Positions 54,497 to 63,803 of a stretch of 64,000 bases of DNA are shown in pieces. Source of the DNA: Treponema socranskii subsp. socranskii VPI DR56BR1116 = ATCC 35536 (GTDB taxonomy: Bacteria > Spirochaetota > Spirochaetia > Treponematales > Treponemataceae); assembly GCF_000468115.1 (NCBI RefSeq), contig NZ_AVQI01000082.1, positions 18,863 to 82,862 of the forward strand, in the 5' to 3' direction. The position numbers and the translations under genes are program-made. Below the pieces are notes generated by a model. The model had not been told where the DNA came from and ran no database searches. It was given only the letters and a program-made list of their open reading frames with translations. Position 1 is the first letter of the stretch. Each line of letters opens with the position of its first letter.

Positions 54497-54526
54497 GCTG
54501 TCCAAAAACTGAAGTTTTTGGACAGC
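54497..54526. terminator. Bidirectional-type hairpin between convergent genes
   Basis: A perfect 13-bp stem (GCTGTCCAAAAAC) with a TGAA loop between the YwlG-like gene and the convergent rubredoxin gene. Its A/T-rich inner part would give short T runs in either direction. Confidence 0.65.
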
Positions 54527-54545
54527 TTCCCTGATTTACTATTCT

Positions 54546-54704
54546 CTATTGTTTTTGAAACGAATCTTTTCCGACGCCGCACAGCGGGCATACCCAATCG
54601 TCGGGGATGTCTTCCCACTTTGTGCCCGGCGCTATGCCGCCGTCGGGATCGCCTTTTTCGGGATCGTACACGTACCCGCACACGGTACATTCGTATTTGT
54701 CCAT
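54546..54704 (-). CDS. Rubredoxin
   Basis: A 52-residue protein, [19 protein letters not shown] and onward, with the two CxxCG knuckles (CTVCG at 6-10, CPLCG at 39-43) that bind one iron, and the conserved [11 protein letters not shown] core. Full rubredoxin length, ATG preceded by AGGAG, TAG stop. It carries single electrons in the cytoplasm and is the usual donor to superoxide reductase, which is encoded at 10488. A promoter lies about 70 bases upstream. Confidence 0.96.
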   Translation of the reverse strand: MDKYECTVCGYVYDPEKGDPDGGIAPGTKWEDIPDDWVCPLCGVGKDSFQKQ

Positions 54705-54772
54705 AGCTACTCCTTTAAGATTGCGTTAGCATCTTTGAAAAATTTTTGCAGATCGCTCTGCCGTACGCTTAT

Positions 54773-54801
54773 ACTATATCGGTATATTTTAAAATCGTCA
54801 A
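54773..54801 (-). promoter_or_regulatory. Promoter of the rubredoxin gene
   Basis: On the minus strand TTGACG (54801-54796), 17 bases, TATAGT (54778-54773). Confidence 0.55.
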
Positions 54802-54942
54802 ATAAAATCGATGTTGCCGTCGGCAGGGGCAGCGGGTAGTATAAAAAATAACGCCGCATGGCGAATGCCTGTTGCCGGATGCGTACCGACCGACTGTATC
54901 TTATCTTGTAAAAATAAAAATTATGAGGTAAATTCATATCCG

Positions 54943-55947
54943 ATGAATCCTACGATTTATGAAGTAGCAAAGCGTGCCGGAGTTTCTACTGCGACGGTCT
55001 CACACGTGTTCAACAATACGCGTTATGTGAGCGATGATTTGCGGTCAAAAGTAGCTATGGCGGTAAGGGAACTGAATTATAAGCCGAATGTCGCTGCACG
55101 GAGGCTACGGGGCGGGGCTTCCAAATCGCTGGGGCTGATTGTTCCCGACTGTACGAATACTTTTTTTGCTGAAGTCGCGCGCGCCGTAGACAGGGTTTGT
55201 TTTTCATTGGGCTACAATATCATCTTGTGCAATACGGATAACAACGCCGCGCAGCAGTCGTATTACATCGATATGCTGATTTCCAAACAAGTTGACGGAG
55301 TTATATTTATATCGAGCAACGGGGCAGGCGGCGATATTCGGAAATGCGAAACGGCTTCGGTTCCTGCGGTTATCGTTGATCGCGATGTGCATCACGGTTC
55401 CGCCGACAATATAATCGTAAACAATGAAAAGGGCGGTTATGACGCTGCGTCCTATTTGATCGGACTCGGATTTACGAAGATCGGATGTATAACGGGACCC
55501 GAGGGAATTTCTTCGAGTATGCAGCGTATGGCGGGTTTTAAGAGGGCGCTTGAAGAAAACGACATTGCATTCGATGAAAAGTTTGTGTACGGCGGCGACT
55601 TTCATTACAGCGGATGAAGGGATGCATTTTTACACTTGCATCTCCTTTCGGAAATGCCGCAGGCGGTGTTCGCGTGCAACGATATGATGGCGATCGGATT
55701 TATTCATACCGCCGCTGCATACGGCGTACGCGTTCCCGACGATATTTCCGTCATAGGATTCGACAATACGGAACTTTCCGCTGTCGTATCGCCGACGTTG
55801 ACGACGATTGCGCAGCCTATAGAAGAGATTGCCGAGATTGCGACCGAACGTCTGCTGCAAAAGGTTGAAAACTCAAGCCGCGATGTAAAAAAAATTATTC
55901 TTGAGCCGCATTTGATAATCCGCGAATCGTGTAAACGAATTTTCTAA
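54943..55947 (+). pseudogene. LacI-family (RbsR-like) regulator interrupted by an in-frame TGA
   Basis: The 335-codon frame encodes a normal-length LacI-type repressor: helix-turn-helix TIYEVAKRAGVSTATVSHVFN, sensor domain through VIFISSNGAGG and GCITGPEGISSS, and the end AVFACNDMMAIGF, DISVIGFDNTELSAVVSPTLTTI. Codon 225 (55615-55617) is TGA between HYSG and RDAFLHLHLLSEMPQ, with no change of frame. One base change (for example from GGA or CGA) would restore it. As it stands, the product lacks the last third of the sensor domain; a re-start at 55636 would make only a fragment. It precedes the rbs operon, so it is the likely rbs regulator. A sequencing error is possible. Confidence 0.8.
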
Positions 55948-55952
55948 AAAAT

Positions 55953-55981
55953 TTGACAACTCTTGTTGTTCATGATATCAT
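55953..55981 (+). promoter_or_regulatory. Promoter of the rbs operon
   Basis: TTGACA (55953-55958), 17 bases, TATCAT (55976-55981), starting six bases after the regulator stop. The operator palindrome begins eight bases downstream, over the expected transcript start. Confidence 0.75.
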
Positions 55982-55988
55982 TCAGTAT

Positions 55989-56016
55989 AGTTAATCGATT
56001 ACGTAATCGATTAACT
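55989..56016. promoter_or_regulatory. 28-bp perfect palindrome, rbs operator
   Basis: A self-complementary 28-base sequence centred on ACGT at 56001-56004, made of two TAATCGATTA units around TTACGTAA. It covers the predicted transcript start and lies just before the rbsD ribosome binding site. LacI-family repressors bind such palindromes. The TTACGTAA centre is shared with the operators at 4519-4767. Confidence 0.8.
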
Positions 56017-56025
56017 GAGGCGGAT

Positions 56026-56421
56026 ATGAAAAAATCAGGGGTTTTGAACAGCGATATTTCGAGAGTATTGTCGTATATGCGGCATACCGACACAATCTGC
56101 ATAAGCGACTGCGGACTTCCGTGCCCCGACGAAACGGAATTGATCGACATTTCGCTTGAAAAAGGGGTGCCGGATTTTGTTCGGGTTCTTAAAGCCGTAG
56201 TAAACGATATGAGCGTCGAAAAGATTTTTTTAGCGGAGGAGATACGCGTAAAAAATCCGGCAGTGCTCAAAGAAATCCAAACGCTTTTACCCGGTGTCAG
56301 GACGGATTTTATGCCGCATGAAGAATTCAAAAAAAAGCTTTTATCGTGCAAGGCTGTCGTGCGGAGCGGGGAAGCGAGTCCGTATGCGAATATCATCTTA
56401 CAATCGGCTTGTATATTTTAG
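56026..56421 (+). CDS. rbsD: D-ribose pyranase
   Basis: 131 residues, matching RbsD almost from end to end: MKKSGVLNSDISRVLSYMRHTDT with the active-site His, CGLPCPDETELIDISL, and the end VVRSGEASPYANIILQSA. It interconverts the pyran and furan forms of ribose so that ribokinase can act. I chose ATG 56026 (GAGG upstream) over a longer frame whose start lies inside the operator. Confidence 0.95.
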   Translation: MKKSGVLNSDISRVLSYMRHTDTICISDCGLPCPDETELIDISLEKGVPDFVRVLKAVVNDMSVEKIFLAEEIRVKNPAVLKEIQTLLPGVRTDFMPHEEFKKKLLSCKAVVRSGEASPYANIILQSACIF

Positions 56422-56445
56422 GCGGACGGCGGAAGGGGCGCACAG

Positions 56446-57945
56446 ATGCATATCGTAATGCAGGGTATAAAAAAGCATTTCGGAAACGCTCTTGTTCTTG
56501 ATAATGCCGAATTTTCCCTTATGCCCGGAGAAGTTCACGCCCTTATGGGGGAAAACGGTGCCGGGAAATCGACGTTGATGAAGATACTCACCGGCGTCCA
56601 TTTGAAAGATGCGGGTGTACTGTATATCGACGGCAAAGAAGTTTCGTTTGCGAATCCCAAAGAGGCGGAAAAAGCGGGAATAAGCTTTGTCTATCAAGAG
56701 CTCAATACTTTTCCCGATATGAACATCGAAGAAAATATATTTTTGGGGCGTGAAGTATTCGGAAAATTCGGCGTGCTTGACAAAAAAGCGATGAGACGGC
56801 AAACGCAGCGCGTTTTGGACACTTTGGGAGTCGAGCTTAATCCGCTTACGCCGCTCGCTTTGCTTTCCGTAGGTCAAAGACAGATCGTCGAAATTGCGAA
56901 GGCTTTGCTGGGAAATGCAAAAGTCATCATCCTCGACGAACCGACGGCAGCGCTGACGGAAACTGAAGTCGAAAAACTTTTTTCGGTTATCCGCATATTG
57001 AAAGACAAGGGCGTAGCTTTTGTGTACATCTCCCACCGCATGGACGAAATATTCAAAATTTGCGATAGGATTACCGTTATGCGCGACGGTGCATACGCCG
57101 GTACGGTGCCCGCTGAGGGGACAACTCCGGATGCGCTCATACGGATGATGATCGGCCGGCCGCTGGGGAATCTGTTTCAAAAAAAGGATATCCCGCTCGG
57201 TAAAACGCGTCTTGCAGTCCGTTCGCTTTCAAAGAAAGATATGTTTTCCGATATTTCGTTTGAAGTCAGAGCGGGCGAAATTTTCGGAATTGCGGGGCTC
57301 ATGGGTGCGGGGCGGTCGGAGATTATGAAGACGATCTTCGGAAGTTACCGTGCGGACGGCGGTCGGATTTTTGTCGACGGAAAAGAAGTGCCGCTGAAAA
57401 ATCACAGTCCTGCAAAAGCGATTGAACTGGGAATGGCATTTATCACGGAAGACAGAAAAGACGAAGGGTTGATGCTGGATAATTCGATCACCTGCAATCT
57501 CGATCTGCCGAATTTCTCGTCTATAACGGATATGCGTATTTTTTTAAACCGCAAAAAAGAAGCGCAGCTCAGCGAAGAATCGATTCGTAATTTCGGCATA
57601 AAGTGTACCGGCGGCGAGCATATATGCGGAAATCTCAGCGGCGGTAACCAGCAAAAGGTCGTCTTTGCACAGTGGTTGCATACGGAACCGAGAATTCTTT
57701 TACTCGACGAACCCACACGCGGTGTCGATGTCGGTGCAAAGCAGGAAATTTATTCGATAATCACAAAACTCGCGGAGGGCGGCGCTGCCGTCGTCATGGT
57801 TTCTTCCGAATTGCCGGAAGTTTTAGGTATGAGTGATAGGATTTTAGTCATACACGACGGGAAAGCTGCCGGCCTGCTTGAACGTCGCGATGCCACACAA
57901 GATAAGATAATGACGCTTGCGACAGGAGGCGCGCTGCATGATTGA
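56446..57945 (+). CDS. rbsA: Ribose ABC transporter ATP-binding protein
   Basis: 499 residues with two nucleotide-binding domains: Walker A GENGAGKST and LLSVGQRQ, VIILDEPTAALTE in the first, and GLMGAGRSE, LSGGNQQK, LLLDEPTRGVDVGAK in the second. Standard RbsA length. Follows rbsD by 24 bases; overlaps rbsC by eight bases. Confidence 0.94.
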   Translation: MHIVMQGIKKHFGNALVLDNAEFSLMPGEVHALMGENGAGKSTLMKILTGVHLKDAGVLYIDGKEVSFANPKEAEKAGISFVYQELNTFPDMNIEENIFLGREVFGKFGVLDKKAMRRQTQRVLDTLGVELNPLTPLALLSVGQRQIVEIAKALLGNAKVIILDEPTAALTETEVEKLFSVIRILKDKGVAFVYISHRMDEIFKICDRITVMRDGAYAGTVPAEGTTPDALIRMMIGRPLGNLFQKKDIPLGKTRLAVRSLSKKDMFSDISFEVRAGEIFGIAGLMGAGRSEIMKTIFGSYRADGGRIFVDGKEVPLKNHSPAKAIELGMAFITEDRKDEGLMLDNSITCNLDLPNFSSITDMRIFLNRKKEAQLSEESIRNFGIKCTGGEHICGNLSGGNQQKVVFAQWLHTEPRILLLDEPTRGVDVGAKQEIYSIITKLAEGGAAVVMVSSELPEVLGMSDRILVIHDGKAAGLLERRDATQDKIMTLATGGALHD

Positions 57946-58876
57946 CTTTCGAGAGACGGCGAAAAAGCTTGAGGATTACGGTGCGCAGATCGCGCTGCTG
58001 TTCCTTGTTATTGCCGTGTGTATAATCAGTCCCGAATTCCGTTCTGTCGGTAATGTACTTTCTTTGTTGCGGCAATCTGCGATAAACGGACTCATTGCAT
58101 TCGGAATGACCTGCGTAATCCTTACCGGCGGAATCGATTTGTCCGTCGGTTCAACGCTGTGTCTTTCGGCGATATTGTGCGCTGGAATGATCAAGAGCGG
58201 ATTTTCCGCACCGCTTGCGATGCTCATAGCGCTTGCGATCGGAATCGTACTCGGAATACTGAACGGCATTATGATCGTAAAGGGAAGGCTCCAGCCGTTT
58301 ATCGCGACGTTGGTTTCAATGACTGCATACCGCGGCGCAACGATGATTTTCAGTAAAGGCCGTCCGATTTCCGCTTTGGGAGGCAGCCGTCTTTTGGAAG
58401 GGATCGGCAAAGGCAGTTTTGCCGGTATTCCTATTCCCGTAATAATCCTTTTTATTTTGTTTGCGGGATTTTATTTTATGCTCCATGCAACGGTTCTCGG
58501 ACGAAAGATTTACGCCATAGGAAGCAACAGTAAAGCGGCGGCTCTTGCAGGTGTTGCAATAGGCAGAACGAAGATGATCGTATACGGTCTTTCGGGATTG
58601 ATGGCGTCGCTTGCGGGATTGATAATCGTTTCGCGACTCGGCAGCGCGCAACCTACGATGGGGCAGGGCTACGAACTTGACGCGATCGCTGCCGTCGCGT
58701 TGGGCGGAACGAGTATGAGCGGCGGACGCGGGAGGATATTGGGGACAATTACGGGCGCGCTGATTATCGCGACGCTCAACAACAGCATGAATATACTCGG
58801 TATTTCCGCATACTATCAGCAAGTTGCAAAAGCCGCAGTTATTCTGCTCGCCGTCTTGTCCGATCGCAAACGCTGA
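57938..58876 (+). CDS. rbsC: Ribose ABC transporter permease
   Basis: 312 residues with about ten hydrophobic segments and ILTGGIDLSVGSTL plus YELDAIAAVALGGTSMSGGRG, the conserved RbsC loops. ATG 57938 is eight bases after AGGAGG and overlaps the end of rbsA, so the two are coupled. A longer upstream frame is discarded because it is inside rbsA. Confidence 0.94.
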   Translation: MIDFRETAKKLEDYGAQIALLFLVIAVCIISPEFRSVGNVLSLLRQSAINGLIAFGMTCVILTGGIDLSVGSTLCLSAILCAGMIKSGFSAPLAMLIALAIGIVLGILNGIMIVKGRLQPFIATLVSMTAYRGATMIFSKGRPISALGGSRLLEGIGKGSFAGIPIPVIILFILFAGFYFMLHATVLGRKIYAIGSNSKAAALAGVAIGRTKMIVYGLSGLMASLAGLIIVSRLGSAQPTMGQGYELDAIAAVALGGTSMSGGRGRILGTITGALIIATLNNSMNILGISAYYQQVAKAAVILLAVLSDRKR

Positions 58877-59026
58877 TCTGCAGGGCGGAAATCCCGCCGG
58901 TTGACTGTCGTTCGGGTTTTGGAATTTTTTCTAAACGGTGTGAACGCTTTGCAACTTGTGCGGACGGTTATGATCGTACGTACATGGTAAAGCAGGGATT
59001 TGTTTTATCTCATAGCAGGAGGTTGT

Positions 59027-59902
59027 ATGAAAAAGGTGATGGGTATTATTGCGCTTTCCGCGTTAGTGCTGGGAGGCTGCGTAAAACAGCAGGCTAAAAA
59101 TACGGTGGGGCTTGCCGTATCGACACAGAACAATCCGTTTTTCGTGACGCTTGTCGAAGGAGCGAAGCAGGAAGCTGCGGGGCAGGGGATCGAGCTGACG
59201 GTCGTAGATGCGGGCGATGACGTTGTGAAACAAGCGAGCGATATCGAAGACCTCGTGTCAAAAAAAGTTCGCGTGATTATCGTCAATCCCGTAGACTCTT
59301 CTGCAATCGCACCGGCTGTTGCCGCCGCCAAAAAGGCCGGAATTGCCGTGATTTCGGTAGACCGCGCGGTTATCGGCGAAAGCGTAGCCTGTCAGATCGC
59401 ATCGGACAATGTTGCAGGCGCGAAGATGGCGGGGGAATATCTTTTACAACTTACCGGATCGGCTGCGGATATCGCGGAACTTCAGGGGATCCCGGGTTCT
59501 TCCGCCGCAATCGACAGAGGTAAAGGTTTTCATGAAGCCGTTGACGGAAAGGCGAACGTCGTTGCGAGTCTTACGGCGAACTTTAATCGCGTAGAGGGAA
59601 TGTCTGTGACCGAAAATATTTTGCAGGGGAATCCGAATATAAAAGGTATTTTCGCACATAACGATGAGATGGCGCTCGGTGCGCTTGAAGCCGCGGCGGC
59701 TGCCGGAAAAAATATCGTTATCGTAGGATTCGATGCGACCGACGATGCCCTTACCGCCGTAAAAGACGGCCGCATGGCGGCAACGGTCGCTCAGCTTCCT
59801 GCTGAAATGGGAAAGACTGCCGTACAGACGGCGCTCAAGCTCATGCGCGGAGAAAGCGTTGAAGCGTCGATCCCCGTTACGGTAACCCTTATAACAAAGT
59901 AA
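59027..59902 (+). CDS. rbsB: Ribose-binding lipoprotein
   Basis: 291 residues. Lipoprotein signal MKKVMGIIALSALVLGGC (Cys18), then STQNNPFFVTLVEGAKQEA, IIVNPVDSSAIAPAV, ISVDRAV and IFAHNDEMALGA, closely matching E. coli RbsB, including residues of the ribose pocket (Asn-Asn-Pro-Phe-Phe, Asp-Arg). It is separated from rbsC by 150 bases, with AGGAGG before the ATG. No rbsK is in the window. Confidence 0.93.
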   Translation: MKKVMGIIALSALVLGGCVKQQAKNTVGLAVSTQNNPFFVTLVEGAKQEAAGQGIELTVVDAGDDVVKQASDIEDLVSKKVRVIIVNPVDSSAIAPAVAAAKKAGIAVISVDRAVIGESVACQIASDNVAGAKMAGEYLLQLTGSAADIAELQGIPGSSAAIDRGKGFHEAVDGKANVVASLTANFNRVEGMSVTENILQGNPNIKGIFAHNDEMALGALEAAAAAGKNIVIVGFDATDDALTAVKDGRMAATVAQLPAEMGKTAVQTALKLMRGESVEASIPVTVTLITK

Positions 59903-59927
59903 GAAAGCGTTTGAAAAATCGGGTTAA

Positions 59928-59975
59928 TAAAAATGAGGCGGGATTGGAAATTTTCAAAACTTCCGATCCTGCCTC
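59928..59975 (-). terminator. Terminator of tRNA-Pro (minus strand)
   Basis: Two 15-base arms (59935-59949 and 59961-59975) pair with two wobbles. On the minus strand the stem is followed by CATTTTTATT. It may also end rbsB transcription from the other side. Confidence 0.75.
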
Positions 59976-59980
59976 GTTCA

Positions 59981-60054
59981 TCGGGCTACCGGAATTCGAA
60001 TCCGGGACCCCAAGTCCCCCAGACTTGTACGCTAACCAGCTGCGCTATAGCCCG
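59981..60054 (-). tRNA. tRNA-Pro (anticodon GGG)
   Basis: The minus strand folds into a complete 74-base cloverleaf: acceptor CGGGCTA/TAGCCCG, discriminator A, D arm GCGC/GCGT with AGCTGGTTA, anticodon stem CAAGT/ACTTG with loop CTGGGGG giving anticodon GGG at 60020-60018, a five-base variable loop, and a T arm CCGGA-TTCGAAT-TCCGG. CCA is not encoded. Reads CCC and CCU proline codons. Confidence 0.96.
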
Positions 60055-60241
60055 AAACGTAGCGGTAAAAAATTGCCGATACGGCTATCACTATATCGAA
60101 AAAAAACGCGTCGGTCAACTCTTTCTCTGTTCTGAAAACTGCAAGCGGCATATTTGACCCGCTCGATAAAAAGTGTTATGATTTTCGAAAGCTCTTTCGG
60201 AAGTTACAGCTTTTTGCAAAAGTTTTTTATGGAGGAAATCT

Positions 60242-60802
60242 ATGAAAAAGAAATTGATTGCCGTTTTTGCAGCCGTCGTCGTATCTGCAAGCGCGGGACT
60301 GTTTGCTACGGGGATCGGGCCGCAGCTCAACTTCGACCCGGTCGCTACCCGGTACATCACTCCACCCGCATGGGGGCTCGCATGTTCTGCCAAGTTCGAC
60401 AGTATCCCGCTGTATTTTGCCGGCATATTCGATATCGCACCGCATTTTTATAAGGACGATGATGGAGCTGTCGTCGCGACCGCACGGCTCGGTTTGCAAG
60501 TTACGGCCGACTATTGGTTTATGAATCCCGAAATCATAGGTCTGTGGCGGTGGTTTTGGGGTGTCGGAGGTGCAGTCAGAACGGATTTTACGGCGAACGG
60601 GAAAAATTTTTACTTTGCGACCGGTCCCCGCGTTCTCGCCGGCATGAATTGGCATTTTGCCGACGGCTTTTTGGAACTCTACGTACAGCAGGCGATTCAA
60701 CCTGAACTGCAGTTTGCGTTCGGTGAAGACGGCAGGGCAAACGGCGTTTTCTATATACCCGTGTACTTTCCGAGCAGCGTCGGTTTGCGCTTTTGGTTTT
60801 AA
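60242..60802 (+). CDS. Small secreted/outer-membrane protein, spirochaetal type
   Basis: 186 residues with signal peptide (MKKKLIAVFAAVVVSASAGLFA), then a run of beta-like alternating segments rich in Trp, Tyr and Phe, ending in VGLRFWF, an aromatic C-terminus expected of a small outer-membrane barrel. It resembles small spirochaetal outer-membrane-like proteins, but I cannot name the family with certainty. GGAGG ribosome binding site. It stands alone. Confidence 0.7.
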   Translation: MKKKLIAVFAAVVVSASAGLFATGIGPQLNFDPVATRYITPPAWGLACSAKFDSIPLYFAGIFDIAPHFYKDDDGAVVATARLGLQVTADYWFMNPEIIGLWRWFWGVGGAVRTDFTANGKNFYFATGPRVLAGMNWHFADGFLELYVQQAIQPELQFAFGEDGRANGVFYIPVYFPSSVGLRFWF

Positions 60803-60811
60803 CTGCTGAAA

Positions 60812-61852
60812 TTAATAATTATTAATTTTATATGAACCCGCGCTGTCCGTGCCGAGCGCTTCGGCAAGGCGGGGCAGCACGGCGCCGAGTTTTTCGTCGA
60901 GCTTCCACGGAGGATTCACGACGAACATGCCGCTCCCGTAGAGGCGCGGCGGTTCGGAGCGTTTCACATCTTTCAATGCCGATTCGCGATGCGAGTTTTC
61001 GGTGTTTACGCATAAGAGTGCATCGAGTATGCCTCTTTCGGTTTTCCCGCCTTTTATTCCGGCGATTATCTTTTGCTTCATTGCATCCCGTTCGATTTTT
61101 TTTACCGCGACGAGCGGATACCAAAGCGCAAGGGTCGCACTTGCCCAGCGTTTATGCGTTTCGATAAGCGCGTTTGCCGCTTTTTCCCAGTCGGACGCAT
61201 CTTCATAGCTCGGATCGCAGAACACTATGCCGCGTTTCGTTTTCGGCGGCGTGAGCGCGCGGAGCGCTTCGAATCCGTCCCGGTGATGGATGTGTACTGC
61301 GGGCGCGTTTTCGGTTGCAGCGGCGTTTAAGCGCATATTGCGCTGCAGCGCGCCGATTTCATCAGGGTGCAGTTCGGAGAGTATGAGACAGTCTTTTGCC
61401 CGCATAAAAGCGCGTTCGATTTCCGGAGAGCCCGGATAAAAGCCCGCATCGAGGCAGACTTTTGCAAAGAGAAGATATTTTTGAAAATCGATAAAATCGC
61501 TTCGGCACTCCGATAAAAGCAATTCACGTAAAACCGACTCGGACGATTTTCGGGCCGACTGCAAATCGTCACGCGATATCAGGGATAACTCCGGGGCAGG
61601 CTGTTCGCGATCGGGGGACTGTGTTTCCACGTATCGAGCCGTTTCGAGCAATTTCAAGATTCCGCTTTGCGCGTCGAGCGTTTTTTGTGCACGCTCGTCA
61701 TTCAAATCGTAGCGCGCGGATCCTGCGTGCGTGTCGATGACGGTATACGGCATTTCTTTTGCGTTAAAGCGTTCGAGCAGCATGACGAGAAGCGTGTGCT
61801 TGAAAACGTCCGCGTGATTTCCCGCGTGAAAAGCGTGCCGGTAGCTCAGCAT
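60812..61852 (-). CDS. rlmJ: 23S rRNA (adenine2030-N6)-methyltransferase
   Basis: 346 residues matching RlmJ: start MLSYRHAFHAGNHADVFKH, then TVIDTHAGSARYDL, RDGFEALRAL and the catalytic GIVFCDPSYE (D-P-S-Y, like DPPY), SATLALWYPL, and ending GSGMFVVNPPWKLDE. It methylates A2030 of 23S rRNA. It starts one base after the nadE stop, so translation is coupled. It is longer than E. coli RlmJ (280) because of inserts between the motifs. Confidence 0.93.
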   Translation of the reverse strand: MLSYRHAFHAGNHADVFKHTLLVMLLERFNAKEMPYTVIDTHAGSARYDLNDERAQKTLDAQSGILKLLETARYVETQSPDREQPAPELSLISRDDLQSARKSSESVLRELLLSECRSDFIDFQKYLLFAKVCLDAGFYPGSPEIERAFMRAKDCLILSELHPDEIGALQRNMRLNAAATENAPAVHIHHRDGFEALRALTPPKTKRGIVFCDPSYEDASDWEKAANALIETHKRWASATLALWYPLVAVKKIERDAMKQKIIAGIKGGKTERGILDALLCVNTENSHRESALKDVKRSEPPRLYGSGMFVVNPPWKLDEKLGAVLPRLAEALGTDSAGSYKINNY

Positions 61853-61853
61853 A

Positions 61854-63803
61854 TTATTTCAGCGAATCGATTTCCGTAAGCCATAAGGAAGCGCTTGCGT
61901 CGCTCGGCATGCGCCAGTCGCTCCGCGGGGAGAGACTTACCGAACCGGTTTTTACACCGTCGGGCATGCAGGAACGTTTGAACTGCTGCGAAAAAAAGCG
62001 CTTGTAAAATATGCGGAGCGTGCGGATTTTTTCTTCGTGCGTGTACGGGAGGCAGGCTTTGTCCGCGAGAAATAAAATTTTTGCGGGCGAAAAACCGAAG
62101 CGCAACATATAGTACAAAAAGAAATCATGCAGTTCGTAGGGACCGAGTATGTCTTCTGTTTTTTGCGAAAGGGCTCCCCGTTCGGAAGGAAGCAGTTCGG
62201 GACTCACCGGAGTAGCGAGGATATCGTTTAAGACTGCCGAAAGATTTTTATTGTCCGTACTGTCCGCGCAAAATCGCACCAAGCGGCGTACGAGGGTTTT
62301 CGGAATCGAGCCGTTGACGCCATACATCGACATGTGGTCTCCGTTATATGTACACCAGCCGAGTGCGAGTTCCGACAGATCGCCCGTGCCGACGACGATG
62401 CCGTTTATCTTGTTTGCGATGTCCATGAGCACTTGCGTGCGCTCCCGCGCCTGAGCGTTTTCGTACGCGGCATCGCGTACGCTTTCGTCCTGACCGATGT
62501 CGCGGAAGTGGACGCGCACCGCTTCGGCGATGTTGATCTCCGTGAGAGCGACTCCCGTCTCCTTTGCAAGTGTGCATGCGTTGCGGTAAGTCCTGTCGCT
62601 CGTGCCGAAGCAGGGCATCGTAATCGCATGAATCCCGCTCGCATTTAACCCGCAAAGACCGAATGCACGGACGGTGACGAGGAGGGCGAGCGTCGAATCG
62701 AGACCGCCCGAAAGGCCGATCACGGCATTTTTTACGCCCGTGTGGCGCATCCGTTTTGCAAGCCCTTCAGCCTGTACGGTAAGTATGTCGTTCCATCGTT
62801 CGCTTCGTCCGCTTTCGTCGTTCGGAACAAAAGGCGAAGCATCGATCGTTCGGAAAAGCGGCGCGTTTTTGGAAAAATCTTTTGCGCGTGACAAAAGGTC
62901 GACGGAAACTTTTCGATACGGCCGCGTATTTGCGTTTTCCGCGCAGTCCGAAAACGTCGTTTCCCTCCGCCGCTCCAAAGAGAGCCGTTCGATATCGATG
63001 TCGGCAAAACAAATTGTATCGTCGAACGATTTCGATTCGGCGATGATCGTTCCGTTTTCGGCGATGATCTTGTGAGAAGCGAATACGGCGTCCTGCGTCG
63101 ATTCCCCGTGTCCCGCATCGGCATAGACATAGGCGCACAGCGTACGTGCCGATTGACTTTTGACGAGGAGCCTGCGGTATTCGGCTTTGCCGACCGTTTC
63201 GGAGCTCGCCGAAAGATTTGCGATGATCGCGGCGCCCGAAAGCGCGTGGTATGAAGAGGGCGGTACGGGTGCCCGAAGGTCTTCGCCTATTTCCAAAGCG
63301 ATCGCACAGCGTTCATCGTCCGCATCCGAGATAAGGATATCGCATCCGAACGGGACGGCCGGATGAGCTTTCGAAAAATATACCGTTTCGGGTTCGGCAT
63401 TTTTTTTCGGCGAAAACCATCTCCGCTCGGAATATTCTCCGCTGTTCGGAAGATAAGTTTTCGGCACGAGCGCGAGAATTTTTCCGGCAAAGATAAAAGC
63501 CGCACAGTTGTACAGCGATCGGCCGGATGCGAAAGGAAGACCGACTGCGATGAGAATCGGAAGGGAAGCCGTCTTTTTTGCGATGCGCTCCGTTTCGCGA
63601 ATCGCCGCCTCTTGGAGCGTCGTTTGCAAAAAGAGATCACCGCACGAATATGACGTCACGGCGAGTTCGGGAAATACGATGAGGGATGCGCCCTGTGCAC
63701 CCGCTTTTTTGCATGCGTCTATGATGCGATTTGCATTTGTCGTGCAGTCCGCAACGACGGTTTCGGGACTCGCCGCCGCCGTACGAAAAAATCCGTAATT
63801 CAT
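61854..63803 (-). CDS. nadE: Glutamine-type NAD+ synthase with changed glutaminase nucleophile
   Basis: 649 residues from ATG 63803, giving the usual two-domain length. The N-terminal nitrilase-like glutaminase domain has the catalytic Glu (VFPELAVTSY) and Lys (VPKTYLPNSGEY), but the position of the nucleophilic Cys reads EIGEDLRAPVPPSS, Gly173 (GGC) in place of Cys in the family EICEDLW motif. The C-terminal synthetase domain is complete (GLSGGLDSTLALLV, GTGDLSELALGWCTYNGDHMSMYG). The protein probably makes NAD+ from deamido-NAD+ with free ammonia unless the base is a sequence error. A GTG at 63809 is an alternative start. Confidence 0.9.
   Translation of the reverse strand: MNYGFFRTAAASPETVVADCTTNANRIIDACKKAGAQGASLIVFPELAVTSYSCGDLFLQTTLQEAAIRETERIAKKTASLPILIAVGLPFASGRSLYNCAAFIFAGKILALVPKTYLPNSGEYSERRWFSPKKNAEPETVYFSKAHPAVPFGCDILISDADDERCAIALEIGEDLRAPVPPSSYHALSGAAIIANLSASSETVGKAEYRRLLVKSQSARTLCAYVYADAGHGESTQDAVFASHKIIAENGTIIAESKSFDDTICFADIDIERLSLERRRETTFSDCAENANTRPYRKVSVDLLSRAKDFSKNAPLFRTIDASPFVPNDESGRSERWNDILTVQAEGLAKRMRHTGVKNAVIGLSGGLDSTLALLVTVRAFGLCGLNASGIHAITMPCFGTSDRTYRNACTLAKETGVALTEINIAEAVRVHFRDIGQDESVRDAAYENAQARERTQVLMDIANKINGIVVGTGDLSELALGWCTYNGDHMSMYGVNGSIPKTLVRRLVRFCADSTDNKNLSAVLNDILATPVSPELLPSERGALSQKTEDILGPYELHDFFLYYMLRFGFSPAKILFLADKACLPYTHEEKIRTLRIFYKRFFSQQFKRSCMPDGVKTGSVSLSPRSDWRMPSDASASLWLTEIDSLK

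Noticed and set aside
59911..60157. Two plus-strand open frames over the tRNA region
   Set aside because: They run through a complete tRNA-Pro on the other strand and have no coding features.
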